This document shows, piece after piece, positions 8,473 to 15,101 of a stretch of DNA of 20,632 nt. The DNA lies in NCBI GenBank assembly GCA_002469865.1, contig DKOD01000155.1, forward strand, positions 1 through 20,632. The letters run 5' to 3'. The DNA is from Alphaproteobacteria bacterium UBA7371. GTDB lineage: Bacteria > Pseudomonadota > Alphaproteobacteria > UBA8317. The translations under genes were made by a program, and so were the position numbers. Each line of letters opens with the position of its first letter. Positions within the stretch are counted from its first letter, which is position 1. The notes beneath the pieces were generated by a model. It ran no database searches. It worked only from the letters and a program-made list of their open reading frames with translations, and was not told the origin of the DNA.

Positions 8473-9116
8473 AGCAAATAGAATTTCTGTTTGATTATGT
8501 GAGCCCTTTTGCCTATTTGGCCCACCACCAAATGAAGAGCCTTAAAGCCCGACATGATGTGGAGATCATTCACCGCCCCATATTGCTTGGCGGTCTGTTT
8601 GGGTTGGCGGGCTCAACCTCACCACTCAATGAGCCCTGTGCGCCAAAGAGGGAATATTTCATGAAAAGCCTTGGCCGCTGGGTGTCCTATCATCAGGCAC
8701 CATTCCAGATGAGCCCGGTTTTTCCATTCCGCTCCATTGGCTTGTTGCGCATGGCCCTAAAGGCCCAGGAATGGGATGTTTTTGATAGGTATCATGATGC
8801 CATATTCCAGGCGGCATGGGCCGAAGGCCAGGACATGAATGATGAAAAGGTGCTCCTTGATATCCTTGAAGATGCCGGTCTCGATGCGCAAGGCATCATC
8901 CAAGGCGCCAAGGAAGAGGCCATTAAGGAAAAACTGAAAACGGAAACCCAACGTGCTGCCGATGAAGGGGCCTTTGGGGTGCCAAGCTTTTTTGTGGATG
9001 GAGAGCTTTATTGGGGACAAGATCATTTGCTTCTTTTGGAGCATGATCTTGTCCAAAGATCGAAAGGCCCAGACAAGGCCCCTCCGGATCCTGTCTCTTT
9101 GGGGGTGGAGCCGTGA
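8469..9116 (+). CDS. DsbA-family / 2-hydroxychromene-2-carboxylate isomerase-like protein
   Basis: This 215-residue thioredoxin-fold protein with a helical insertion matches the HCCA isomerase/kappa-class GST group. Ser12 in FDYVSPFAYLA replaces the active cysteine of DsbA and corresponds to the glutathione-activating Ser of NahD. The cis-proline loop is GVPSFFVDG (Pro172), followed by WGQDHL. Typical members use glutathione as a cofactor to isomerise aromatic ring-cleavage products; many homologues in CoA-catabolic clusters have no known substrate. Translation starts at a GTG at 8469 overlapping the GMC stop by 4 bp, with GGAGG upstream. The C-terminal 20 residues are polar and Pro-rich. No other naphthalene or aromatic catabolic gene is present here, so a role in isomerising or conjugating a pathway intermediate is inference. 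Confidence 0.88.
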   Translation: MKQIEFLFDYVSPFAYLAHHQMKSLKARHDVEIIHRPILLGGLFGLAGSTSPLNEPCAPKREYFMKSLGRWVSYHQAPFQMSPVFPFRSIGLLRMALKAQEWDVFDRYHDAIFQAAWAEGQDMNDEKVLLDILEDAGLDAQGIIQGAKEEAIKEKLKTETQRAADEGAFGVPSFFVDGELYWGQDHLLLLEHDLVQRSKGPDKAPPDPVSLGVEP

Positions 9117-9895
9117 GCGCCATGATTGCGCTCGTTCGAGAAGGTGCACGGGCAACCATGACGATCTCCAACCCCCTAAAGCGTAATGCCATGACCTTGC
9201 AGATGTGGCAGGAGCTCACCGCTCGGATGCGTGAATGCGCAGGGGATGAAGAAATAAGGGTGGTGGTGTTGCGTGGCGATGGTGGCAAGGCCTTTGTCTC
9301 GGGTGCCGATATTGATGGGGCTGATATTGAACATGGTGCCCATGGCCTTCAGGCCTATGATGCTGCCATCAGTGAGGCCTATCGGGCGGTGGCCGAATGC
9401 CCCCATCCGGTGTTGGCGCAAATTGATGGTTATTGCATTGGTGGCGGTCTTGGTTTGGCTGTGGCCGCCGATTTACGTGTCTGTGATGAGGGTGCGCAAT
9501 TTGGCATTCCCGCAGCCAAACTGGGCGTTGGTTATTCCGTGGATGGGGTGGCCATGCTCATGCAATTGGTTGGCCCCTCCATCGCAAAGGACATCCTCTT
9601 CACCGCCCGAAGGCTTGGTGCGGAGGAAGCCCTCCGGGCGGGTTTGGTTAATCAAGTGGTGGCCAAGGGCCAGGTTGCTGAGCGCATTGATGAATTGGCC
9701 CTGGCCATCATGGAAAATGCCCCCCTCACCATTCGGACCGTCAAGCAAACGGTGGCTGCCCTTTCTTTCCAACCGGATCATGCCCAAACCCAGCATATCC
9801 AGGATTTGGTTGATGGGTGTTTTGCCAGCAGTGACCATCGTGAGGGCTTGGAGGCCTTTTTTGCCAAGAGGCCAGCGGTTTTTAAAGGGCGGTGA
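9113..9895 (+). CDS. crotonase-superfamily protein lacking both hydratase glutamates
   Basis: The 260-residue protein has the crotonase fold with the first oxyanion-hole segment FVSGADI (61-67) and the second at YCIGGGLGLA (107-116). Aligned to rat enoyl-CoA hydratase, the two acid/base glutamates (Glu144 and Glu164) fall on Gly114 and Ala134 (FGIPAAKLG). The 20-residue spacing is kept, so the alignment is secure. Simple syn-hydration is therefore doubtful; isomerase, hydrolase or another enolate-stabilised reaction is possible. The start is a GTG overlapping the preceding stop (GTGA); an ATG three codons later is an alternative, since GGTGGAG fits either. It is the last gene of the rightward arm and converges on the hydrolase gene with two bases between stops, leaving no room for a separate terminator. 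Confidence 0.92.
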   Translation: MSAMIALVREGARATMTISNPLKRNAMTLQMWQELTARMRECAGDEEIRVVVLRGDGGKAFVSGADIDGADIEHGAHGLQAYDAAISEAYRAVAECPHPVLAQIDGYCIGGGLGLAVAADLRVCDEGAQFGIPAAKLGVGYSVDGVAMLMQLVGPSIAKDILFTARRLGAEEALRAGLVNQVVAKGQVAERIDELALAIMENAPLTIRTVKQTVAALSFQPDHAQTQHIQDLVDGCFASSDHREGLEAFFAKRPAVFKGR

Positions 9896-9897
9896 AT

Positions 9898-10737
9898 TCA
9901 AACTGAGCCAACAAACTCCTCGAGCAAGGCGCCAAACGCGCTGGAGGTGGCCACACTTTTGTCCATGACAGTAAAGTGGTTGGTGTGGGCTATGGCTTCC
10001 AGCCTTATATTGCCATTCTGTTGTTGCATGGCCTGGGCCCAGTGGCGTGAGCTTGCAAGCCACGCCGCCGGCTCATCGGCCCCCATGGTGGCCAAGATTG
10101 GGTGGGGGGCCCGGCCATGGATGATGAGATCAAACCGGTCGATTTCTTCATCGCTTGCGCGGACATCGGCTTGGATGCTGGTGGAGAGTATCGGCTTGAT
10201 TTCATAGACACCGCTCACGGAAAACACGCCATGGACATGGGGCTCAATGTCGGGCCTTGCCGCAAGCCAGCATGCCGCATGTCCGCCGGCTGAATGGCCA
10301 CCAAGAATTACCTTCCCATAAGACACACCAAGTTTTTTGCAATTGCTGATGATTGCAGAAAAAGCTTGTTCCAAGGATTGGTACAAACTTGTCAGGGTGA
10401 CCTCGGGGCATAGGGGGTAATTCACATTGGCCACATGCCAACCCCTGGCATGGAGGTCAAAAACATGGCCGTTCATGTGGCCCTTATCAAGCGCCCGCCA
10501 GGCACCACCATGGATAAAGATAATAAGCGGCGCGCCTTCTTGTCCTGGATGGAGGTCAAATGTTTCCAAATCATGGGCGCCATAGCTGATGTCAAAGGGC
10601 CCTGGCAGTTGGTGGGTTACCTTATTGCGCCGATCGGCCCATTGGCCAATTAGCTCATTGACTTGATCGCCAAGACTAGCCCTTGGGTTAAAGCCCTCTT
10701 CCAATTCTTTTTCATTCATTTGGCGCCAATCAGCCAT
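9898..10737 (-). CDS. alpha/beta hydrolase, BD-FAE/kynurenine formamidase-like
   Basis: The 279-residue protein is a canonical alpha/beta hydrolase. The oxyanion motif HGGAW is at 76-80, the nucleophile elbow GGHSAGGH has Ser149, and His254 in HTNHFTV is the probable triad His; the acidic member is likely Asp in the preceding 60 residues. The HGGAW form and the N-terminal region match the carboxylesterase/kynurenine formamidase-like group, which cleaves small esters or formamides. There is no signal peptide, so it acts in the cytoplasm. An upstream extension to 10800 is rejected because the ATG at 10737 has GGGAG close by and gives family length. It is transcribed away from the amidase, with a 23-bp inverted repeat 17 bp before its start. 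It may release an acid or alcohol that feeds the CoA cluster; this is inferred from position only. Confidence 0.9.
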   Translation of the reverse strand: MADWRQMNEKELEEGFNPRASLGDQVNELIGQWADRRNKVTHQLPGPFDISYGAHDLETFDLHPGQEGAPLIIFIHGGAWRALDKGHMNGHVFDLHARGWHVANVNYPLCPEVTLTSLYQSLEQAFSAIISNCKKLGVSYGKVILGGHSAGGHAACWLAARPDIEPHVHGVFSVSGVYEIKPILSTSIQADVRASDEEIDRFDLIIHGRAPHPILATMGADEPAAWLASSRHWAQAMQQQNGNIRLEAIAHTNHFTVMDKSVATSSAFGALLEEFVGSV

Positions 10738-10753
10738 GGTCGTCTCCCTGTTG

Positions 10754-10776
10754 TTTGCGGTGATTTTGACCGCAAA
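10754..10776. promoter_or_regulatory. perfect 8-bp inverted repeat, probable operator
   Basis: TTTGCGGT (10754-10761) and ACCGCAAA (10769-10776) form a perfect inverted repeat around a 7-bp centre, 23 bp in all. It lies in the 133-bp space between the hydrolase (minus) and amidase (plus) starts, 17 bp before the hydrolase ATG. The size and symmetry fit a dimeric repressor such as TetR, GntR or LacI. It could instead fold as a hairpin in the hydrolase leader, but there is no U-tract after it. No regulator gene is adjacent. Confidence 0.5.
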
Positions 10777-10870
10777 GTCTTCCCATGAAAAGACCCACAA
10801 AAATTCAGGATTGCATTTTGCCCCGTCAAGCCGTCAAACTCATGGCTCATTTCGTTTCAGGGGGGTCATC

Positions 10871-12256
10871 ATGTCCAACAATCAGCAAGAAAAATCATCA
10901 AAAGCACTCAGCGAAGCACGGGCCATCGTTGGTGATGATCTTTTTGCAAGTTTTGAGCCGGATCTTGCCGGTGGCATGGCCAATGACCATGGCCTGACGG
11001 AAGTCGCCCATGATGTGCGACGCTTGGAGGCAGGCCATGAGCGGACCAACGGTTTTGCCAAAATATTTGCCAAGGCATTGACGGCAAATGAAAATGGTCC
11101 TCTCTCGGATCTGCAATTTGTTGCGAAAGATATGTATGCGCTTGCTGGCCATGAAAACCATTTTGGCTCCAAATTGCGCCTTGGCCCTGCCAACCGTCAT
11201 GCCTTTGTGCTGGAACAATTATTGGGCGGTGGCGCCAGGCTTTCCGGTATGGCCAAAATGAACGAAATGGCCCTTGGTCCCCATGGTTTTAATGAGCTTG
11301 ATGGTCATGTCCTCAACCCCATTGCACCGGACCATATGCCCGGTGGATCCTCCAGCGGCACCGGGGCCTTAATCGCCGATGGTGCCGTTGATTTTGGCCT
11401 TGGTTCCGACACTGCTGGCTCAATTCGAATCCCTGCCCATTTTTGTGGTGTTGTGGGGTACAAACCTTCCCATGGTCTGGTCTCCAGGCGTGGTTCCATG
11501 ACCTTATGCCCTGGCCTTGATGTGGTCGGGCCCTTGGCCCGCAACATGGAAATTATGTTGCGGGTGGCGCCATATTTGCTGCGCGAGGACCCCCGGGACC
11601 ATGACCAGCATGCCCTTACATCTGTTGATGAACCATTGAAACCAATGCGACCATCGCGCTTGGGTTATTTCCCGGAACTTCTTGCGGACTGTCCTGAACG
11701 AACAGCCAAGGCCATGAATGACATGCTGACCATGGCCGGGTCCCATGGTGTGGATTTGGTGGCCATTGATGGCCATCCTTTTGGCCATTTGTCCCGTGCG
11801 GCGATTGCCTTTCAATCGGCTGAAGCCTATGCCACCCATCGTGATCATTTGGATGGTGATTTGATCCATGACGTCACCGTGCGTCAGCGTATGCAGCATG
11901 GCGCGGGCTATGATCTTGCCGATCACTTTCTTCTTTCCAAAGCGCGGGACCTTGCCCTTGTGCAATGGCAAAAGACCTATGCCCATATTGACCTCTTGCT
12001 GATGCCCTGCATGACCATCGAAATTCCATTACGCCAATCCTATGAGGAGGCCGATCCCGATGGGCGTATGGCCATGGTGGGCAGCATCACTTCTCTTTCC
12101 CGCCCGGTAAATTATTTGCGCCTGCCGTCTGTTGTTTTGCCCCTACCCCAGCTTGGCAGCTTGCCCCACGGCATGCAGCTGTTGGGTGGGTATCGTGAAG
12201 ATCTTTCACTGCTCCAACATGCCGCTTGGATGGAGGCAGAGCTCATTTCAGCTTGA
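10871..12256 (+). CDS. amidase-signature family enzyme
   Basis: The 461-residue protein carries the Ser-Ser-Lys triad of the amidase signature family: Lys86 in FVAKDMYA, Ser160 in GGSSSGTGA and nucleophile Ser184 in DTAGSIRIPA. These enzymes hydrolyse carboxamides to acid and ammonia; GatA, indoleacetamide hydrolase and FAAH are relatives. Absence of other gat genes and the shorter, diverged C-terminal half argue against GatA. An in-frame extension to 10736 overlaps the divergent promoter; the ATG at 10871 preceded by AGGGGGG is the supported start. The product has no signal peptide. The gene stands alone downstream of the inverted-repeat promoter it shares with the hydrolase, and a leader for the xpaC genes follows it. 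It may supply a carboxylic acid to the ligase at 2109; this link is inferred from neighbourhood only. Confidence 0.92.
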   Translation: MSNNQQEKSSKALSEARAIVGDDLFASFEPDLAGGMANDHGLTEVAHDVRRLEAGHERTNGFAKIFAKALTANENGPLSDLQFVAKDMYALAGHENHFGSKLRLGPANRHAFVLEQLLGGGARLSGMAKMNEMALGPHGFNELDGHVLNPIAPDHMPGGSSSGTGALIADGAVDFGLGSDTAGSIRIPAHFCGVVGYKPSHGLVSRRGSMTLCPGLDVVGPLARNMEIMLRVAPYLLREDPRDHDQHALTSVDEPLKPMRPSRLGYFPELLADCPERTAKAMNDMLTMAGSHGVDLVAIDGHPFGHLSRAAIAFQSAEAYATHRDHLDGDLIHDVTVRQRMQHGAGYDLADHFLLSKARDLALVQWQKTYAHIDLLLMPCMTIEIPLRQSYEEADPDGRMAMVGSITSLSRPVNYLRLPSVVLPLPQLGSLPHGMQLLGGYREDLSLLQHAAWMEAELISA

Positions 12257-12267
12257 CGCAGGCCCCA

Positions 12268-12304
12268 CCAATACCCAAGTGCAAAGACAGCCGTTGGGTG
12301 TTGG
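12268..12304 (+). promoter_or_regulatory. leader hairpin touching the ribosome-binding site of the small ORF
   Basis: CCAATACCCAA (12268-12278) pairs with TTGGGTGTTGG (12294-12304) in an 11-bp stem with one G-U pair and a 15-base loop. The last two stem bases are the first two of GGAGGG (12303-12308), the ribosome-binding site of the 27-codon ORF at 12318. No U-tract follows, so it does not look like a plain terminator of the amidase gene. It may control translation of the small ORF and, through coupling, of xpaC and telA. Confidence 0.45.
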
Positions 12305-12317
12305 AGGGTTAAAAAAG

Positions 12318-12401
12318 ATGAGGGTGTATTTGGGCGGCATGATCTGGGGGATGGTCACCTTTGTGGTGACAATCAAATCCATGATCGCGGTGTTCTATTG
12401 A
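12318..12401 (+). CDS. 27-residue single-helix membrane peptide
   Basis: A short ORF starts at an ATG ten bases after a strong GGAGGG and codes for a 27-residue peptide with two Gly, several Val, Ile and Met, one Trp and only Arg2 and Lys20 charged. Almost the whole length is hydrophobic, so it would form one membrane helix. Its stop (12399-12401) lies six bases before the xpaC ATG at 12407, which suggests that xpaC is translated by coupling from it. The upstream frame is open but has no other good start. It could be a real small membrane protein of the XpaC/TelA system or a leader peptide. I do not recognise the sequence. Confidence 0.5.
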   Translation: MRVYLGGMIWGMVTFVVTIKSMIAVFY

Positions 12402-12406
12402 AGGTG

Positions 12407-13261
12407 ATGGCCAAACATCGGAACCCCTTTCGCATGTCCATGTTGAGCCGCTGGTTGTTTGGCCTCACCATGGCCAGCCTTACCCCAGCGCTTTTTTTGC
12501 AGCTTATCGCCGGGACAGGTCAGGCCGTGCTGGGTCTGCTTGGGGCCATGGGCCTTTATTATCTGTGTATCTTGCTCATGGGCAGGGCCGATGCCCAGGA
12601 TGCGGCGGCCGAACATGGGGTCCATATCAGGCGCAAGTTCCTTCCCTATCGGTTGGCAACCATATTCCTGACGGGGCTTTCGGTGGTTTCCATATCTGGT
12701 TTGGCCACGGCCGACAGTTTGACCACGACGATCATTCAAGCGCTGCTTGCAAGCTTCGGCATGCGTTTGATGATCGGCAAGGATATGGCGCCTGGGCCTG
12801 ACCGGTTGGAGGAAAGCGCCGCGCGTTTGGGGGTTTCTGCCAAAAGAGCCAGGGCCCAATTGCGCGATGCTTCCGACAAGATCCAACACATCAGCGAATT
12901 GGCCCGGGTTCAGAAAGACCCTGCGATCAAGGCAAGGCTCGATGAGGCGGTGGATGAGGCTTGGGTGATGCTTGCTTATTTGGAGGATAACCCTGACCAA
13001 CTTGCACATGCGCGGCATTTTTTGATCACCTATTTGGACGCCATTGAACGGCTTGCCCGGGATATTAATGGGCTCAGCAAGCAGGAGGATTTGGGGGCCA
13101 AGCGTGACCAATTGTTACATTTGCTGGTCCAGACCAGAGAAGCCCTGGCCCGGGACCGGGCAGCATTTGCTGAACGACAACGAATTGATTTGGAGGTATC
13201 CATGACCTGGCTTGGTCAGATTTTGACAGAACATCGCCGACCCACGTCACCCAAGGGGTAA
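12407..13261 (+). CDS. xpaC: XpaC-family membrane protein
   Basis: The 284-residue protein begins with hydrophobic segments at about 17-34 and 38-58, a short basic loop, and further segments at about 80-100 and 103-123. The remainder is a soluble, charged helical domain with repeated Glu/Arg/Ala patterns. This layout and the helical C-terminal domain match XpaC (named for 5-bromo-4-chloroindolyl phosphate hydrolysis). In Bacillus xpaC is followed by the TelA homologue yaaN, and here telA follows by 5 bases, which supports the call. The start is uncertain: TTG 12398, GTG 12404, ATG 12407 and ATG 12434 are in frame and none has an independent ribosome-binding site, so coupling to the 27-codon ORF is likely. 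Its biochemical role is not established. Confidence 0.75.
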   Translation: MAKHRNPFRMSMLSRWLFGLTMASLTPALFLQLIAGTGQAVLGLLGAMGLYYLCILLMGRADAQDAAAEHGVHIRRKFLPYRLATIFLTGLSVVSISGLATADSLTTTIIQALLASFGMRLMIGKDMAPGPDRLEESAARLGVSAKRARAQLRDASDKIQHISELARVQKDPAIKARLDEAVDEAWVMLAYLEDNPDQLAHARHFLITYLDAIERLARDINGLSKQEDLGAKRDQLLHLLVQTREALARDRAAFAERQRIDLEVSMTWLGQILTEHRRPTSPKG

Positions 13262-13266
13262 GAAAG

Positions 13267-14346
13267 ATGAGCAAAGATATGGATAAGACTGTGGCAAAAG
13301 AGACTGAATTTATGAGCATTGCGCCCAGTCCTGAACAAATTGATGCCATTTATGCCGGCATTGATATCAGCAACGCGACCTCCATCATGTCATTTGGCAG
13401 CGAGGCCCAGAACCAGCTGACCCAAACATCAGAATCCATGCTGGAAAATGTACGGGCCAAGGACGTGGGCGAGGCTGGGGATATGTTGAACCAGATGGTG
13501 GGCAAGCTTCGGGATTTTGAGGTGCCCAAGGTGGCGCCGGGTCAGCCCACATCATGGTGGCGCCGGATCGTTGGGCTCAAAGGCAAGTTTGACATGTTTT
13601 TGGATGATTATGCGGATCTTCGCGATCAGGTTGAAGAAATTGCCGATGGGTTGGAGCGCCATAAGGGGGCTTTGCAAACCGACATCATCAGCCTGGACCG
13701 GCTTTATGAGGCAAATTTGGATTATTTTCGGTTATTGAATGCCCATATTGAGGCGGCATCACGCAAAATACATCAGTTGGATGAACATGACATACCCGCC
13801 CTTCGGGAACAGGCATCAGAAGGTGACAACATGGCCTTGGCTCAGCAATTGCGCGATTTGCAAACAGCCCGTGATGAAATGGACCGACGCCTTCACGATT
13901 TGCGCCTCACCCGCCAGGTCACCATGCAGACCCTGCCAAGCATCAGGCTCGTTCAGGAGAATGATAAGGCCCTGGTCAACAAAATTGACTCGGTCATGAC
14001 CAACACCTTGCCATTATGGAAGCAGCAATTGGCCGTGGCGGTAACCATTCACCGTTCAGGTGGGGCTGCCAAGGCTGTGAAGGCCGCAAGCGACCTGACC
14101 AATGACTTGCTCGTGGCTAATGCCGAACATCTTCAAGAAGGCACCAAGGTGGTGCGCAGTGAGTTGGAGCGCGGTGTCTTTGATGCCGCATCGGTGGATA
14201 AGGCCAATAACGCCCTGATTGCATCGCTGGAAACCTCAGCCAATGCGGCCGCCGACGGCCGCGCCAGACGCCGTGAGGCCGAAGAAAAGCTTCAGGACAT
14301 GGAAAACAAATTGCGCCATGCCCTGGCTGAAATCGCCCAAAATTAA
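13267..14346 (+). CDS. telA: TelA/KlaA-family toxic anion resistance protein
   Basis: The 359-residue protein is mainly helical, with long coiled-coil-like segments and no membrane helix. The C-terminal third has the conserved TelA core: WKQQLAVAVTIHR, the Ala-rich ND.L..NAE region, and a long tail of charged helix ending near residue 359. Members are linked to tellurite and other toxic-compound tolerance and to envelope stress, but the molecular function is unresolved. The ATG follows AAGAAAG and lies 5 bases after the xpaC stop, so the two are one transcript. A helical N-terminal segment precedes the TRP-rich SWWRRIVGLKGKF stretch, which may be membrane-proximal. The gene ends two bases before the base of a GC-rich hairpin. 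Family call is strong, physiological role moderate. Confidence 0.88.
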   Translation: MSKDMDKTVAKETEFMSIAPSPEQIDAIYAGIDISNATSIMSFGSEAQNQLTQTSESMLENVRAKDVGEAGDMLNQMVGKLRDFEVPKVAPGQPTSWWRRIVGLKGKFDMFLDDYADLRDQVEEIADGLERHKGALQTDIISLDRLYEANLDYFRLLNAHIEAASRKIHQLDEHDIPALREQASEGDNMALAQQLRDLQTARDEMDRRLHDLRLTRQVTMQTLPSIRLVQENDKALVNKIDSVMTNTLPLWKQQLAVAVTIHRSGGAAKAVKAASDLTNDLLVANAEHLQEGTKVVRSELERGVFDAASVDKANNALIASLETSANAAADGRARRREAEEKLQDMENKLRHALAEIAQN

Positions 14347-14350
14347 AAAA

Positions 14351-14374
14351 CGCCCCCCGTGGGGGTGGGGGGCG
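14351..14374 (-). terminator. rho-independent terminator for the winged-helix gene
   Basis: CGCCCCCC (14351-14358) and GGGGGGCG (14367-14374) form a perfect 8-bp GC stem with an 8-base loop. Read on the minus strand it is followed by TTTTTT, so it is a good terminator for the leftward gene ending at 14423. Read on the plus strand there is no T-tract (CTGAAAAATG follows), so it would end telA transcripts only weakly. Confidence 0.8.
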
Positions 14375-14422
14375 CTGAAAAATGTACCATCGATGACCTG
14401 AGGTTTTTGCTTGGGGATTGTG

Positions 14423-14785
14423 CTAATTGACCTTGGCCGCACGGGTTTGAGAAAGGACAGAATTTTTCAATTGATGGGCCAGTTGGGCACCATGCACGGA
14501 CAGGGAATATTTCTTGGTCATGTCCCGAACCAACAGCCCGTCTTCTTCCATTCGTGCCAAGGTTCTTCTCACCGTCTCTGGGGAAAGTTTGGCATGGGAT
14601 GCCAGATCACGGACCCCGGAAGGGCTGTTGATTTCCAGCATGCTGGCCATCAACATCACACCATGAAGCGGGACGCCAGGCAAAAGGGCTCTGGCCTCAC
14701 GAAAATATAATGCCGCCAATTGATGGACGATGCAGGGCCGTTCATTGGTCTTAGCCGGGATGGTCATTTGTGGCTGCAGGGACAT
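14423..14785 (-). CDS. small winged-helix (MarR/Rrf2-like) transcriptional regulator
   Basis: The 120-residue protein has an N-terminal helical arm, then a helix-turn-helix with LASHAKLSPETVRRTLARM and a wing (EEDGLLVRDMTKKYSLSVHG). The HTH pattern, with SPETVRRTL as recognition helix, is that of winged-helix regulators of the MarR or CRP C-terminal type; no cyclic-nucleotide domain is present. ATG at 14785 has AGGAG eight bases upstream. It is divergent from the sigma factor gene across about 300 bp and ends at a minus-strand terminator. Likely it regulates itself or the sigma/anti-sigma or telA genes; no operator can be proven. The N-terminal HQLAALYFREARAL helix may serve for dimer formation. 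No Cys other than Cys19 is seen, so redox sensing is not evident. Confidence 0.8.
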   Translation of the reverse strand: MSLQPQMTIPAKTNERPCIVHQLAALYFREARALLPGVPLHGVMLMASMLEINSPSGVRDLASHAKLSPETVRRTLARMEEDGLLVRDMTKKYSLSVHGAQLAHQLKNSVLSQTRAAKVN

Positions 14786-15101
14786 GTTTGGGCTCCTCTT
14801 TTATTGCTTTTGATGACAAAATACTCAGAAAAACATGCACAAATTGCGCCTATTGAGGCATGGGGTGCTGTCCCAAAATAGGTCACAAGTTAAGATGAAA
14901 TTTGTCTTCGTCATGTTGTTAAAACCAATGCAACATATTGATAACAAAGTACTTTGCGGCCATTTTTGTCGGAAAAAGAGATGCGCCTTTGGCCGACGGC
15001 CGGATAAAGATTCCCACTTCCTTCATGGACATATGGTCGTGGTTACGGGCCAATTGGTTACAAAATAAATTTCGTAACCTTTGATGAAGTTGCTGCGACC
15101 C
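14786..15101. other. intergenic region between regulator and sigma factor genes
   Basis: About 316 bases hold no convincing gene. It is AT-richer than its surroundings. It contains an inverted repeat ATGTTG/CAACAT (14913-14918 and 14931-14936), overlapping TTGTTA at 14916 and TAACAA at 14942, and three GTAACC/GGTTAC elements near 15041-15079. It must contain the promoters for the leftward regulator and the rightward sigma factor. A 77-codon open frame at 14835-15068 has no ribosome-binding site and no recognisable content. Confidence 0.5.
15041..15079. promoter_or_regulatory. triple GTAACC/GGTTAC elements before the sigma factor gene
   Basis: GGTTAC occurs at 15041-15046 and 15056-15061, and GTAACC at 15074-15079. 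The last two form an inverted repeat with a 12-bp centre. As I recall, the Caulobacter SigF promoter is GTAACC with CGAA 16 bases later. Here GTAACC is followed after 16 bases by CGAC on both strands (plus: CGAC at 15096-15099; minus: CGAC at 15039-15036). The plus copy would leave only two bases before the ATG at 15102, which argues against it as the gene's main promoter. Autoregulation by the sigma factor is plausible but unproven. Confidence 0.45.

Noticed and set aside
8469..9116. Naphthalene-type aromatic degradation locus
   Set aside because: The HCCA isomerase-like gene alone does not support it; no ring dioxygenase, extradiol dioxygenase or aldolase is present.
9273..9968. 231-codon plus-strand frame within the crotonase gene
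   Set aside because: Shifted frame of a well-supported crotonase; Trp/Pro/Arg-rich and without a ribosome-binding site.
12395..13111. 238-codon minus-strand frame opposite xpaC
   Set aside because: Antisense to the XpaC gene, whose membrane helices and helical domain are evident; no ribosome-binding site.
12398..14346. Mobile tellurite-resistance element
   Set aside because: No transposase, integrase, ter genes or terminal repeats are visible; xpaC-telA is usually a chromosomal pair.
14835..15068. 77-codon plus-strand frame between regulator and sigma factor
   Set aside because: No ribosome-binding site, no recognisable content, and it overlaps the likely promoter elements.
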